The position numbers were made by a program, and so were the translations under genes. 64,000 nt of DNA from Chiridota heheva (taxonomy: Eukaryota; Echinodermata; Holothuroidea; Apodida; Chiridotidae): the NCBI GenBank assembly GCA_020152595.1, contig JAIGNY010001690.1, positions 810,001 to 874,000 of the forward strand, read 5' to 3'. The notes below the pieces were generated by a model. The model ran no database searches. It saw only the letters and a list, made by a program, of their open reading frames with translations, and was not told where the DNA came from. This document shows positions 12,580 to 24,757 of the stretch, piece by piece (the first letter of the stretch is position 1; every line of letters begins with the position of its first letter).

Positions 12580-13735
12580 ACATCCTTCAAGTTACTATAA
12601 AGAATGAAATATTTTCACCTTGATGCGAAATGTCCTAAATATGTAGGGACACTTTGGGGGCAAAGCACTTTCATATTGAGAACAAAAATATGATTCATTA
12701 CAATTTTATGACCAGGAAATTAAACATAAACAGACTCACCATGACAAGTCATGCTAATTAAGTCGACTTAACACTCTCACTTTCTGTGCTCAGATGCAGC
12801 CTAAAATTTTTGAATCATGACTTGGTTATTTAAGAATATAATAAATATTTTTTACGCACCACTTCTCAAAAGGAAAAAGAACAGAAATTTTCACTGAGGG
12901 ATGTACTGCAGCAACGTACAATCTAAGACAAAACTGTTCGAACAATTTAGCATCATGAGAACTAAATGTTAGTGTTATGTTTCTTTCATATTTTCTCTTG
13001 AGAATTGTCACTCCCTACCCACTCCCCCCCTTTTCAATGTGTTGGATTTATTTCTGTTTTAACATCATTTCCAGAAAAAAAACATTAACAAAGTTCAACA
13101 TGGAATGGGGAAGGGGGAGGGGAGGGGAGGATGCTTAAGATACAGAAGTAGGGGAGGAGGATACTGGCGACGGCAATGAAATTATAGCAATGTACTTAAA
13201 AATTCTAGAATATTAATTACAAATGAAAGAATAGGGGTTAAATAAGCAATAGAAAAAATTTCCAGCATTTATGATTTCTAAATGGAGAATAATTTACAAT
13301 AGAAAAGTAGGTTCATGAAAAGCATCGCATATATTCACTATATGTTTCAATGGGTTTTGACCAAGATTGTAGCTCAAATTTAAAGGTGACCTAGACTCGT
13401 AAGTGGGGGGGGGGGGAGGGAGGTGAGCTAGACTCGTAAGTGGGGGGGTATTTCTTTGTGAATTTTTGAAATATTCAAGGTCTCTTTTATTTGCTAAAAA
13501 GAATATTTTGTAATATTTCTGAATCTTAGGTAAGTGCTGGGTAAAAATATTGATGTTAGAGAAATTTTGAAGCTCTCCACTTGCTAAATTTTTTATAGTC
13601 TGTAGAAAATTAAGTCCTCCCTCTTCGGTCTAAGGCCCTTGAACAGTTTACTAATCATCAGCAATGTAAGCCATGTGTATAGATTGCGTGCAGAATCATG
13701 CTTTTTTGGGGAAATTACAATGTATGTGACAAGGA
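12580..13735. other. AT-rich non-coding sequence with G/A-rich runs
   Basis: G- and A-rich runs occur at 13100-13160 and 13405-13450, where TAGACTCGTAAGTGGGGGG is duplicated. No gene is recognised. Confidence 0.5.
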
Positions 13736-14025
13736 GAAATTACCCTGCCTCGCCCTCCTCCCATCCTGTTGGCTACAACCCTGCTTTCATAGTTGGCTAC
13801 CTGACTGGAGAAATTACCCTGCCCTTTCTCCTCCCCACCCCCCTGTTAGCTACAGCCCTACTTTCATAGTTGACTACCTGACTGGAGAAATTACCCTTCC
13901 CTCCCCCTCCTGTTAGTTACAGCCCTTCTTTCATAGTTGACTACCTGACTGGAGAAATTCCCCTTGCCCTTCCTCCCCCACCCCCTGTTAGCTACAGCCC
14001 TACTTTCATAGTTGACTATCTGACT
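13736..14025. repeat. ~67-76-bp tandem repeat, four copies
   Basis: Each copy runs GAAATTACCCTNCCCT, a C-rich variable stretch, CTGTTAGCTACAGCCCTACT, then TTCATAGTTGACTACCTGACTGG. Copies differ mainly in the length of the C/T-rich part. Confidence 0.85.
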
Positions 14026-14111
14026 TTTTGATTCAATGATCAGTTGCTTAATCTAAAAGTATTGTCACCTGTCAGGGTAAAAAATAATCCTGTAAGTTCC
14101 TTTCCATTTAT

Positions 14112-14131
14112 ATGATAGAGGACTATTAAAG
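14112..14131. other. Junction motif GATAGAGGACTATTAAAGG
   Basis: The motif TATGATAGAGGACTATTAAAGG precedes the 21-bp minisatellite here and a nearly identical one follows the TA tract at 5088. A related ATATATGATAGAGAATTTG occurs at 26900. It probably marks a transposon end shared by array-bearing elements. Confidence 0.35.
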
Positions 14132-14890
14132 GAATATCCCAACGGTGTTTTGTAATATTCCCATGGTGTTTTGCAATGTTCCCATGGTGTTTTGTAATAT
14201 TCTCATGGTGTTTTGTAATATTCCCATGGTGTTTGGTAATATTCCTATGGTGTTTTGTAATATTCCCATGGTGTTTTGCAATGTTCCCATGGTGTTTTGT
14301 AATATTCCCATGGTGTTTTGTAATATTCCCATGGTGTTTTGTAATATTCCCATGGTTTTTGTAATATTCCCATAGTTTTTTGTAATATTCCCATGGTTTT
14401 TTGTAATATTCTCATGGTTTTTTTTATAATATTTCCATGTTTTTGGTAATATTCCCATGGTTTTTTTGTAATGTTCCATGGTGTTTTGTAATATTCCCAA
14501 AAGTTTGTTTTATTTTGATTTTTTTGTAATATTCCCATGATTTTATGTAATATTCCCATGGTGTTTTGTATTATTCCCATGGTTTTTTGTAATATCCCCA
14601 TGGTTTTTAGTAATATTCCCAGGATTTTTGGTGATAGTCCCATGGTTTTTTTGTAATATTTCCATGTTTTTTTGTAATATTCCCATGGTGTTTTGTAATA
14701 TTCCCATGGTTTTTTGTATTATTCCCATGGCTTTTTGTAATATCCCCATGGTTTTTAGAAATATTCCCAGGTTTTTTTGTAATATTCCATGGTTTTTTGT
14801 AATATTCCCATGGTTTTTTGTAATAGTCCCATGGGTTTTTTTGTAATATTCCCATGGGTTTTTTTGTAATATTCCCATGGTTTTTTGTAA
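14132..14890. repeat. 21-bp minisatellite (AATATTCCCATGGTGTTTTGT)
   Basis: About 35 copies of a 21-bp unit, AATATTCCCATGGTKTTTTG plus T, with a less regular second half. The period is a multiple of three, so all reading frames stay open, giving repetitive 60-130-codon frames on both strands. None is a gene. Each unit carries the NcoI palindrome CCATGG and an AATATT palindrome. Confidence 0.95.
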
Positions 14891-15550
14891 AATTTTATTC
14901 GAAAGAGCATACTTTTATAGCCAATTTGGTACAAAACTCAGGTTGATATATCATATTCCGTTCAAGTGAAAAATCACCTGGGCCAATCAATCAAATCAAT
15001 CAATCAATCACTGAACCGATTGGCTCATTGATTAAGGTTTAACACATATAGGCTTATCACAGCACCAAAAAACCTGACACCAATTCATATTGTATTACAC
15101 AAACCAATTTCTCCAATGAAGTCAAGTATGAGAATGCCTTGGCTCGAATGAAAACACATGAACAATTCAACTGATTGGGATGGCAGTGTGCACAAGTAGG
15201 TTAGAATGTAAATATCCTGTGAATTGGGCATGTCATGCGTCTAAGCCCTGTTGAACTGTGACAGCTAGGCTCCTTTAATAAGCAACTGACCTTCTATGAG
15301 TAACCACATTCGTGAAATATTAAAGACAGAATTTCAGCTAACAAGCAGACTTTAATATCATTCTATCCCAGTGTTCAGCACTAAGGTTCAAAATTTGGGG
15401 AAGGGGGGCAGGGATTTTCCCCCTTTGTGCAACTTTTTGGGCATATGGGAATGTTCGGTTCATACGCTTGTGATAATCTCCCTAACTGTGCAAAACGCTC
15501 TGAAAAATCACACAAATTATGCACTTCAAACGTTATAACTGAAGAGTCTC
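14891..15550. other. Non-coding sequence, nothing recognised
   Basis: Contains a short (ATCA)n run at 14985-15010. No gene is recognised. Confidence 0.5.
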
Positions 15551-15816
15551 TGAGAGAGAGAGTTGAACACACAATTACAATGACGGGGTCGTCGCCTGCG
15601 TATTCGGTTATGATAGTACAAATGCTATCACGAAACGCTTAATACGACACGGACGAGAACACAGGTACGACGTACGGACAGACATAACATCGACAACCAA
15701 GTCAATGTCCACAGCCTTTGATAACCAGTTGTGGTGCACTGGCGTGTCTACCCACCCCAGTTACCTGGGGCCTCGTGGTCTGTAGACAGGTATGATAACC
15801 GCTACGCCACAGTAGG
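15551..15816 (-). mobile_element. tRNA-derived SINE, full-length copy 1
   Basis: On the minus strand the element starts with a tRNA-like head: A box TGGCGTAGCGG and a degenerate B-box region, followed by a ~200-bp body ending GACGACCCCGTCATTGTAAT and a (TCTC)n tail. The same element occurs at 55222-55492 and, lacking the head, at 36053-36234. Internal RNA polymerase III promoter boxes at one end of a short dispersed repeat define a tRNA-type SINE. Part of the B box of this copy is altered (AGTTACCTGGGG on the + strand) compared with the 55-kb copy. Confidence 0.75.
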
Positions 15817-15819
15817 TAG

Positions 15820-16800
15820 ATAAAGAGTCTCTAAATATTTTGTTACATTTGAAGTGGTATAGAGAACTTGAATTCATTATCTATTGTTTGAGACTATTTT
15901 CATTTAAATATTCCAAAAAAAATACAGTACTTTGTAAACTATAAAAAGAGTTTCTTCTTGTTTTTCAATGAGAACGCAAGCAAAATCACAAGGTTATCGC
16001 CGCTTTGACCTTTGTAACTTAAGAATGAAAGTCCATTTCATACGGCCTGACAATAAACATATATCTATTTACCATATATATAAAATCCAACGTGATTGGT
16101 GCAAAAAAAGGCCCGTACTTTCCAACAAATAGAAATCAAAGCGAGAAAACATTTTCGCGTCCACTTATGTATCCCTTTATTTTTAATCTAACGTAATCTT
16201 AGCACACCCAAGCCACGTGGACTGTACTTTTGTGTGCAGAGGGTTTCCTGTTGTTTGTGTATTGTAAACATGCTATGAAGAGGCGAATAAGGTTTTTCAA
16301 TGTCGGATTTTTGCCAATTTTTTTCCATTTTTAACAGTTTTCTTGTATATTTTGTTACACTTTAGATATATTTCTTACTATATGACTGTATTCATCAGAA
16401 ATTAAACATTATTTGGCTCAAATATTATCAACAACAATCATGAACGAAGAAATGCAAGAGCGAGGTATAACAACAACGTTAGGTTGCATGATTATTATAC
16501 CAATAATTACGAACTATGCTATTTATTACACTTTTTGTATGAATTAATATCTGTTTATTATATATCTGGAACAAACTTCTTTATATCTTTTCTTATCACT
16601 GCATTCTTCAAAATTGTTTTGTATTCAACACAAGTACAGTTTGTCATACAATTGTTTAAGAAAAATGAGTTTTAAAAAAATTCTCTTCAGTAATGCCTTG
16701 TCTAACAAACTTTTGAACTGAAGTTGTGTGTGCATTAAATCTCATTCAATTTGTTTTGCTTCAAAGATATTTCATTGGAAGTGGCTAGTTGTTAAATAAA
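15820..16800. other. AT-rich non-coding sequence, nothing recognised
   Basis: A 63-codon hydrophobic frame at 16484 is most simply explained by AT composition. No gene is recognised. Confidence 0.5.
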
Positions 16801-16804
16801 ATGT

Positions 16805-16960
16805 TGTGTAAAGTTCCATTCCACTTGGCCTACATCCCACATGTGGCATGCTATGCCGTCAAACATGGCAAGCCGTCCCAACCTCTCCTACATGCCAACC
16901 CACCCTCTTCCTCATGCTGTACCACTTCTCTCCCATATGCCATCTCAGCCTCTGACGGTC
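16805..16960. repeat. Degenerate remnant of the CCACATG minisatellite family
   Basis: CTACATCCCACATGTGGCAT, CTACATGCCAACCCACCCTC and CCATATGCCATCTCAGCC resemble scattered units of the 22- to 24-bp arrays at 1956-3000 and 9870-10262. Confidence 0.45.
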
Positions 16961-17039
16961 ACTGGTATTATCAAGAGTGACAATTCTGGCTATGACCATG
17001 TTATGCGTAAATACTCTCAAATCTGTGAAACCACATAAT

Positions 17040-17530
17040 ACTTTTGTATAATAAATATACACACATGAACAGCCTTTCATGTGTGTTAATAAATCCATAA
17101 TTTTTTCGCCCTCAACCCACTGCATGCAAACTAAAAGTATTCAACTATTGTTTAAATGACTTCGTTCTTAAAACCAACCCGCCTAATAATGGTACAATCT
17201 AAATCCTACCAAGTTTATAGTTTTCCGTAAGAAATCACAGCTAATTCCGCGACTATTTTCCAAATGCGCGTTTTGAGGTAAAACATTTTTTTTTTTTTAG
17301 AGGGGAGATTTCTTTTTGGAAAAATACCAAAAAAGGCCCAAAATAACCAAAAAGACCCAAACAGGCCCAAAATTGGCTGAAAAAGGCCAAAATTTGGCTG
17401 GAAAGGGCCAAAAATTTCAGCAATTTTTTTATGGGAATTTTCCCCCCCTTCAAGTACTTTTGAGTGGGAATTTGATAATATGTGCGGGAATCCTGCACCT
17501 TATTGTGAACACTTTTCTACCCATTTCTCT
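17040..17530. other. Non-coding sequence with G/A and C-rich simple repeats
   Basis: Positions 17330-17420 hold degenerate copies of GGCCCAAAATTGGCTGAAAA. No gene is recognised. Confidence 0.45.
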
Positions 17531-17534
17531 AATC

Positions 17535-17665
17535 CACTGTACTCCTAACCCATCATACCCTCAAACCACATTTTGCCTAATCCACTACATCCCTAACTGT
17601 CCCAACCCCTAACCCATTTTAACCCCGACCTATTTCAACCCTAACCCATTTTAACCCCAAACCAG
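17535..17665. repeat. Degenerate CTAACCCATTTTAACCCC repeat
   Basis: Several ~18-bp units rich in CCCTAACCCATTTTAACC. They contain CCCTAACCC but are not a regular TTAGGG telomeric array. Confidence 0.6.
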
Positions 17666-17669
17666 TTCA

Positions 17670-18136
17670 GCTTTCCCTTTTCATACAACAGAAATTTTCC
17701 ATACTTTATAAAAAATACAGGTGCTTAAAGACAATTTAAATTTCTTTCTGGTGAATATAAAATTCTACCTATTCGTACATCCAAGTCCTCCCAAAGTTCT
17801 CCATTATTACTAGGCCCTCTTCTCTTCTCTTCACAGACATGTACTAATGGAAATGCACAATAGTACTTTACTCACTATGACACAGACAAAAACAACCAAA
17901 AAGCCATGGCTAGACAATAACCGACAATTAGGCCAATTATGCTGCAAGTGCTCCTGAGGTGATAAAACACAATAACTAATACTATTTGCGTGAATATTTT
18001 TTGACGAGCATCTTGTATGAAGAGTTAAAAGCACACAATCCGTCATAGCAAGTGCGGGGAATTCTAAGACGGGGGCTACCAGGAAGTGACATAATTGACT
18101 TACTCTAAAGTGTCACTTCCACGGTGCTACAAGCCT
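17670..18136. other. Non-coding sequence, nothing recognised
   Basis: No gene or bounded element is recognised before the target duplication at 18137. Confidence 0.5.
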
Positions 18137-18144
18137 TCTAGCCC
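18137..18144. repeat. Left 8-bp target-site duplication of hAT-like element
   Basis: TCTAGCCC here is repeated exactly at 20698-20705, on the other side of the element. Confidence 0.85.
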
Positions 18145-18616
18145 TAGGGATGCGCATTTTCGTTTAATTCTTTATACGATAAATGATCATCTTTATTGAT
18201 CGTTTATCGGTCGACCGATAACAAACCGAAAAGTCGAATGGAATCAAGCCCCATTGTCTATGTTGTATCTTGTACACATGTTGCACACACTGTGTGTACG
18301 TACACTACAATACTAACCTAGCCCCGTGTAATACAGTAAACAATTAGCACGAGCAGCGTCATGCATCTGCTTCATCATAAAGAAGATATCTGGCGATTTA
18401 CTGCAACAAACACATCTTTTTAACAAAGAACATTCAATAAAATATTACAACCATTCACAAATGACTGCTGGAATCAAGATTTTAAATTGAATAAATAAGT
18501 TGTTCGATCAATTAAGTAGACGATTACCACCGCCATTTTGGAAGGGTGTTGCAACTATTACATGTTCTATTAAATACCTAAACATAAGAACATTAAAAAA
18601 AAAAAAAAATTTAAGC

Positions 18617-19125
18617 CTATTGTATACCCATACCTATTGTGTACCCATACCTATTGTATATCCATACCTATTGTATATCCATACCTATTGTATATCCATA
18701 CTCATTGTATACCCATACCTATTGTATACCCATACCTATTGTATACCCATACCTATTGTATACCCATACCTATTGTATACCCATACCTATTGTATATCCA
18801 TACCTATTGTATATCCATACCTATTGTATACCCATACCTATTGTATACCCATACCTATTGTATATCCATACCTATTGTATACCCATACCTATTGTATACC
18901 CATACCTATTGTATACCCATACCTATTGTATATCCATACCTATTGTATACCCATACCTATTGTATACCCATACCATTGTATATCCATACCTATTGTATAT
19001 CCATACCTATTGTATACCCATACCTATTGTATACCCATACCTATTGTATACCCATACCTATTGTATACCCATACTCATTGTATACCCATACCTATTGTAT
19101 ACCCATACCTATTGTATGTATACCC
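18617..19125. repeat. 17-bp minisatellite (TATTGTATACCCATACC)
   Basis: About 30 copies of TATTGTATACCCATACC, varying as TATATCC and TACTCAT. No stop codon arises in any of the three forward frames, so all three give 160-230-codon Tyr/Ile/Pro-rich frames that are repeat artefacts. The array lies inside the hAT-like element, directly upstream of the LINE fragment. Confidence 0.95.
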
Positions 19126-19354
19126 AATGAATACACTTTCTCTTGACAAATGTCCATCAAGATTATGGACTTCTGTCTTTTATCACCAGATTATGTAGTC
19201 AGATAAATGCTGAGGGTGATGCATTGCTGATCAAGTGCTCCCTTGTTTAAGCAGTGAATTCTAAGATGGTTGACATCAGTCGCATCTAGAGTTTAAAGAT
19301 AATCCACAATTATCTTTGCTATAACGCCATGTGGTAATCCACATGCAAGTATCA

Positions 19355-20268
19355 TAAGTGTTTACAATAATTTCCATAAATACTTGCTTGGTTTTCCTTC
19401 TAACTGTATTGATATTCTTGCATTAGGTGAAGTTGGGAGAGCATCTTTCAGATTTCAGTTGTCTCTAAAGCTTATTTATTATTGGCTGCCTGTTATTAGA
19501 CATGAGGAGGATAGATATACTAAGCTTAGTTACCATGACCAATTTCGTTTAGCTTCTAATAATCTACCCTCTTGGGGGTTAAGAATTAAAACTTTACTTT
19601 GTTCTTCTGGTTTTGGTTTTGTTTGGAATAATCAGGGTGTTGGTAACAAAAAATCACTTTTACATATTTTTAAACAAAGGATTTTAGATAGGGATAGACA
19701 AAACTGGATCAGTGATATAAACTCTATGGATAGGCTACGGTCATATATAATTTTAAGGACAGAGAGTTGTGTGGAACCTTATGTTTCTCATTAATAACTT
19801 TTATTTCAGAAAACTTATTGCCAAACTATGTTGTGGTACCCTTGAAATTGAGGTAAATGTTGGACGCAAGAAAAAGATTCCATACAATCAAAGAATTTGT
19901 CAATTTTGTTCTCTAAATCTAATGACAAATTTCACTTTATGTTTATTTGCCCTTTCCGCCATGAATTGCGTGCAACGTACATACCAGATTATTATGTGTA
20001 CTCTGATAAACAAAAGTTTAAGAGCTTATTGTGTCCATGCACCGAACAATTGTGTAAATCGCCTTCTATTTATTTCATGCATGCCATTAAGTTTCGTGAA
20101 ATGTAAGGTATATATGTTCGGCACATACTATGCTTAGTTATTTTATCTATATTTATGACGATCCTCGATCCTATTCTTATTTTTATATATGTTGTTGATA
20201 TTGTTGTACATATTTTGTGGCAAGGTCCAAGGGCCTAGTGCACTGATTTAATAAATGAAATGAAATGC
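19355..20268 (+). mobile_element. LINE C-terminal ORF2 fragment with 3' end
   Basis: Two overlapping frames (19384-19794, then from about 19769 in shifted frames to 20103) encode the extreme C-terminus of a non-LTR retrotransposon protein. Recognisable pieces are LGEVGRASF, GFGFVWNNQGVGN, FKQRILDRDRQNW, then CCGTLEIEV, GRKKKIPYNQRICQFCSLN and HFMFICPFRHELR. This matches the Cys/His segment that follows the RT in many LINEs. The non-coding end GGCAAGGTCCAAGGGCCTAG, then CACTGATTTAATAAATGAAATG is LINE-like. Frameshifts near 19790 and 19960 make it a pseudogene. It sits within the hAT-like element. Confidence 0.8.
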
Positions 20269-20606
20269 AAGTGGACAAGCTATTGATTTCTGTTGCATTG
20301 AATTATTGCACCAAATTGTGTGAATTTTTTCACTATACAAAGTGAGTATGTGGTAGAAAGAATTACTTTGTTGCAGTTGACAAATCAAAAGTTTAGGCTT
20401 AGCATTTTTTGTAACAATGATTCGGCCTTGCATACTGTGTATTGTACCTGTATTGTGATGACTTTTCCAGTTGGTCACAATGGAGAAATCAAAGTCATTG
20501 ATTCTGTAAAGAATAACAAAAATATTGATTTTTTTTTAACAATTTGATTTTCACAGTAAATGGTAAGGATATATGAGGAATGGATTGAATTAAAGTTTTC
20601 AGGCCA

Positions 20607-21533
20607 AATTTTTTGCTTAAGCAAAACACTAATTTTTGTAATGATAAACGATAGTAACAATCATTTATTGGTTAACCAATAAATGGTCACATCCCTATCT
20701 AGCCCCACAGATAACGAGTGACACCTAGAGACAAAAATCAAAAATCTATTAAAAATCACTAAAAAAAAACCTATCAAAATTGGTCAAAAGCCGTATTTAA
20801 CATTTTACAGTTATTTGCATATTCTTGCAACAATAATATTTGGGGAAAATTAATATTAATATTAAAATTAATATTAATATTAAAATTAATATTAATATTA
20901 AAATTATTATTAATATTAAAATTAATACTCTTAATTTAGGTTAATCTTAAAGAACCCTTCTCTAAAAACTGTTATGAACCTTCCAGTGGTGTGTGTAAGT
21001 GGTGGACTATCAGGGATTAGCTCCCTAAACAAAGTGCTGTAGCCCCCCCTCCCCCCCCCCCCCCCACTTCCCTAAATAATAATGATAATGATGATAATGA
21101 TAATAATAATAATTTTTTGCTTAAGCAAAACACTATTTTTTGTAATGATAAACGATAGTAACAATCATTTATTGGTTAACCAATAAATGGTCACATCCCT
21201 ATCTAGCCCCCACAGACAACGAGTGACACCTAGGGACAAAAATAAAAAATCTTTTAAAAATCACAGAAAAAAGCAAAAAAACAAAAAAAACCCTATTAAA
21301 ATTGGTCAAAAGCCGTATTTAACATTTTACAGTTATATGCATATTCTCGCAACAATATTATTTGGGGAAAATTAATATTAAAATTAATATTAGTATTAAA
21401 ATCTATACTCTTAATTTAGATTAATCTTAAAGAACCCTTCTCTAAAAACTGTTATGAACCTTCCAGTGGTGTGTGTAAGTGGTTGACTCTCAGGGATTAG
21501 CTCCTTAAACAAAGTGCTGTAGCCCCCACCTAA

Positions 21534-21560
<27 letters not shown>
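20607..21560. repeat. ~500-bp tandem duplication across the hAT right end
   Basis: Segment 20607-21110 is repeated from 21111. Both copies contain TTGCTTAAGCAAAACACTA, the hAT right end with TTTATTGGTTAACCAATAAA, ATTAATATTAAAATTAATAT, CCTTCCAGTGGTGTGTGTAA and CAAAGTGCTGTAGCCCCC, followed by a TAATAATAAT run. Copy 2 includes the transposon terminus plus one target duplication but no left end, so the duplication followed insertion. Confidence 0.9.
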
Positions 21561-21568
<8 letters not shown>

Positions 21569-21815
21569 AATAATACTAATATTAATATTAATAATAATAT
21601 TAATATTAATATTAATAATATTATTAATAATAATAATAATAAGAACAATAACAAGAAGAACAAGAACAAGAATAAAGAATAATAATATTAATAATAATAA
21701 ATGAAAAAATAAATTAATAATAATATTAATGATAATAATAATAACAATAACAAAAATAATAACAATAATAATAATAATAATACTGATAATAATAATATTA
21801 AATAAGAATAAAAAT
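21530..21815. repeat. (TAA)n-rich degenerate microsatellite
   Basis: Nearly 280 bp of TAA, TAATAT, AAC and AAG triplet variants. The 109-codon Ile/Asn-rich minus frame is an artefact. Confidence 0.9.
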
Positions 21816-22460
21816 TGTCGAAGCCATACATAATCATTTAACTGAAATATTTGTATCAATGATTAACTGTTTTAGGGCTTAAGCCCCTCAAAAACTCAAA
21901 GCTAGACACACCCCTGGAATCTTTTTCTCCTTTTCACTTCCAACTCTTCCTTTCTAATATCAACCCATTTAAAAGAGTAATAACTAATAAGAGACATGGA
22001 TAAAAAAATACATACCATGCTAGCATATTCGATATCTGCTATTTGATATTAAGCCATCAGTCATTAATGGAGAAGAGAACATTTCATTATAACAAGAAAT
22101 CATGTTTAAGCCTCTTACAACGATGGGTTTTCCCACAAGATTGTACATATGATATATTGACCTTCAAATATAAATATCCCGGTAAAATTAATGTTTGGCG
22201 AAAGACTTCTTTTTTTCCGAAGTCAAACTTTGACGTCCATGAGTTCCCTTTTGATTTCCCAGGGCAATGTACGACTGGTCGATATTTCAATAATATTCGC
22301 TAACCTTGAGTGGCTAAAACATTTTTTTGAGTTTTGAAAGGACAAGAAAGACTTGTCTCAAGATCAAAGGAGATGGCGAAAACTATGACCGGAATTTTCC
22401 ATTTTCATTATGGGGACATCAAAAGGTGTAAGTTTTCAACGCAAATGGAAGCTGTTCTCT
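21816..22460. other. Non-coding sequence, nothing recognised
   Basis: An 86-codon frame at 22043-22303 shows no recognisable family. Confidence 0.45.
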
Positions 22461-22461
22461 A

Positions 22462-22690
22462 TTTTGTTGTTGTTTGTTGATGTTTAACGGCACCGCGACA
22501 GTCGGAGTCAAATGTGCCAAGAGGGTGTTAGAAATCTAAGGTGCAAGAATTAGGACGGTATAAATAATAAAGGAGCAAATGGAGGTAAGAAAGGGGAGGA
22601 AGGATCAGATGGTAGGATAGAAAGGGGCAGTGTGGGTAAGGATTAGATCAGGTGGAATAAGCTGCAATTGCGGAGTAAGGTGATGTCGGG
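22462..22690 (-). mobile_element. LINE 3' end fragment, second subfamily
   Basis: TTGTTGTTTGTTGATGTTTAACGGCACCGCGACAG, then GGTGTTAGAAATCTAAGGTG and AAGAATTAGGAC, shared with 8271-8410 and 35047-35220. It is non-coding and 5'-truncated. Confidence 0.65.
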
Positions 22691-22954
22691 CTGTTCTCTT
22701 GATGGGCTGTTCTTTTAAGATGCGCAAAATTAAAATAAAACCTTGAAAACTGAAATCTTTTAAGCACAGATTTACAAAAAGATATTTGAGGCAACAAATC
22801 GGGTTTAATATGACGGTTTTAGTCTTGCTGAGAATTCTGACACGTGCCTTTCTGAGAACAAAAATGAAAAGAACAAAAGTCTCTGGAGAAAATAACCTCC
22901 CTTGGGAGGATTAAGAGACCATCATCATGCTTAGACAGTTTAGTTTCTTGATTG

Positions 22955-23278
22955 GCATAGAATGTACATAGCATAAAAAACATTGTTATAACAATGACTG
23001 TTTTGCGAACAATGTAGCAAGATGGATGAGACAATTGTAGATGATAATGTAGATATGTGTAGAATGTAAATAGCAGAAAAAACTTTGTAAAGACAATGAT
23101 TGTAAATATTAGCAACAGAAAGTGTTTGTGAACAATGTATAAATATGCAGAAAGGAGGATGGGACAATTGTAGATGACGATGTAGATATGTATAGAATGT
23201 AAATAGCAGAAAAGACTTTCTAAAGACAATGATTGTAATTATTAGCAACAAAAAGTGTTTGTGAACAATGTATACGTT
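22955..23278. repeat. ~133-bp tandem repeat, about 2.4 copies
   Basis: The unit runs AGAATGTAAATAGCAGAAAA, then CTTTGTAAAGACAATGATTG, AGCAACAGAAAGTGTTTGTG, AACAATGTAT and GACAATTGTAGATGAYGATG, TAGATATGT. Copies start near 22960 (diverged), 23055 and 23188. The two overlapping minus-strand frames of 124-136 codons arise from this repeat. Confidence 0.85.
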
Positions 23279-23279
23279 T

Positions 23280-24480
23280 AAAGTAAACAATGAAAGTAAA
23301 CGAAGCAACAACAAAAAAAGTGTTTTGGTGAGTCAAGATATTAATGCAGTCAAAGGGTTTTAAAATTTAAACCCATTGACTGTGTAAACAAGATATGTGC
23401 TCCTAACAGAGCAATCTGTTCTACTTCAAATAACAAACATCAATTATTTATTCATTAATAACTAAAGACTCTTTTATGGACTTTTTTTTCTCTTCTGAAT
23501 TGTTACAACTCCCCACCCCCTCATCCCCCATAACACCCACACACCCATGCTAATCAATTATTTCTCTGGACAACCAATTTTAAGAATAAGGATCTCCAAT
23601 GCACCGATTTCTAAAGTAACAAACAGTTTTCCTTCTCCTTTATTCAGAACATCTCCTTCAACATCTCATTTTCTTATGAAGCCTTGAGATTAATGCGACA
23701 TCTTGACCATGACTCATTCATCGATTACTGCAAACAGAATCAAACATTACTGGCGAAAGCTACACGGAATGACCACACAACAGAGCGAAGCTAAGTATAT
23801 CAGATCTTATCATGCACGTACTGCGAATCCATACCAGAGAACATGAAGGAGGCAGAGAATGTCATTAGCAACCTTCTTCAAGAAAATCACTCCCTATAAC
23901 TTGACTTGCAACTTCTTGAACAAACACTGATTTATATTTGTACATGTGTCAATAGCCCAGCTTTTGCATGCGCAAACCACTATTAATGTCCAAAGGCAAT
24001 TAATTTCCACACGATGTGTGTGAGAGTACTGGTCTCAAATACATAACAATAAGTTGGAACTAAATGACAAGAAACCATTTTTTTTTTTTTTTACTGCTTC
24101 CACAAGGGTGATAATAAAGGGCTGCTTTAGGTCAAAGGTCAGAAAGGATCATTTGTTGCACATAAAATCACACAAAGTTTCAATTACTGTGCAAAGGGGC
24201 AAGGTCAGCTCAGGTGTTAGGAATTCATAATATAACGTCACCTGACACACTCCCCTTAAAAACAATCAATTATGGCTGTTGGAGAATTGTGCAAACAAAT
24301 TCTTCTTTTTTTTCTACATATTTGATGAACATCACAAAGATAGGCCAGAATGACCCATACATTAATCCAAGCAAATTATCAATAATTCAATCATACACAG
24401 TGTGGTCATTTGTGTTAGGCATAAATTTATAACAAACTTGCACACACATTAAATTGCAACTGAATATAATATTCCTGAAT
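23280..24480. other. Non-coding sequence, nothing recognised
   Basis: No frame longer than about 72 codons and no recognisable motif. Confidence 0.5.
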
Positions 24481-24482
24481 TG

Positions 24483-24757
<275 letters not shown>

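Larger units (their letters stand above)
18145..20697. mobile_element. 2.55-kb non-autonomous hAT-like DNA transposon
   Basis: The left end begins TAGGGATGCGCATTTTCG. The right end, read as the reverse complement, begins TAGGGATGTGACCATTTATT. The element is flanked by perfect 8-bp direct repeats TCTAGCCC. Short ends beginning TAGGGATG with an 8-bp duplication fit the hAT superfamily. No hAT transposase (BED finger or dimerisation domain) was found. The interior holds a 17-bp minisatellite and a LINE C-terminal fragment, so it was enlarged by nested events. The right end carries a perfect palindrome TTTATTGGTTAACCAATAAA. Confidence 0.85.

Noticed and set aside
14126..14878. Frames of 60-132 codons with Gly-Ile-Leu-Gln-Asn-Thr-Met repeats
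   Set aside because: Artefact of the 21-bp repeat; frames on both strands are equally open.
17535..17665. Interstitial telomeric repeat
   Set aside because: CCCTAACCC occurs, but units are irregular ~18-bp repeats and not TTAGGG arrays.
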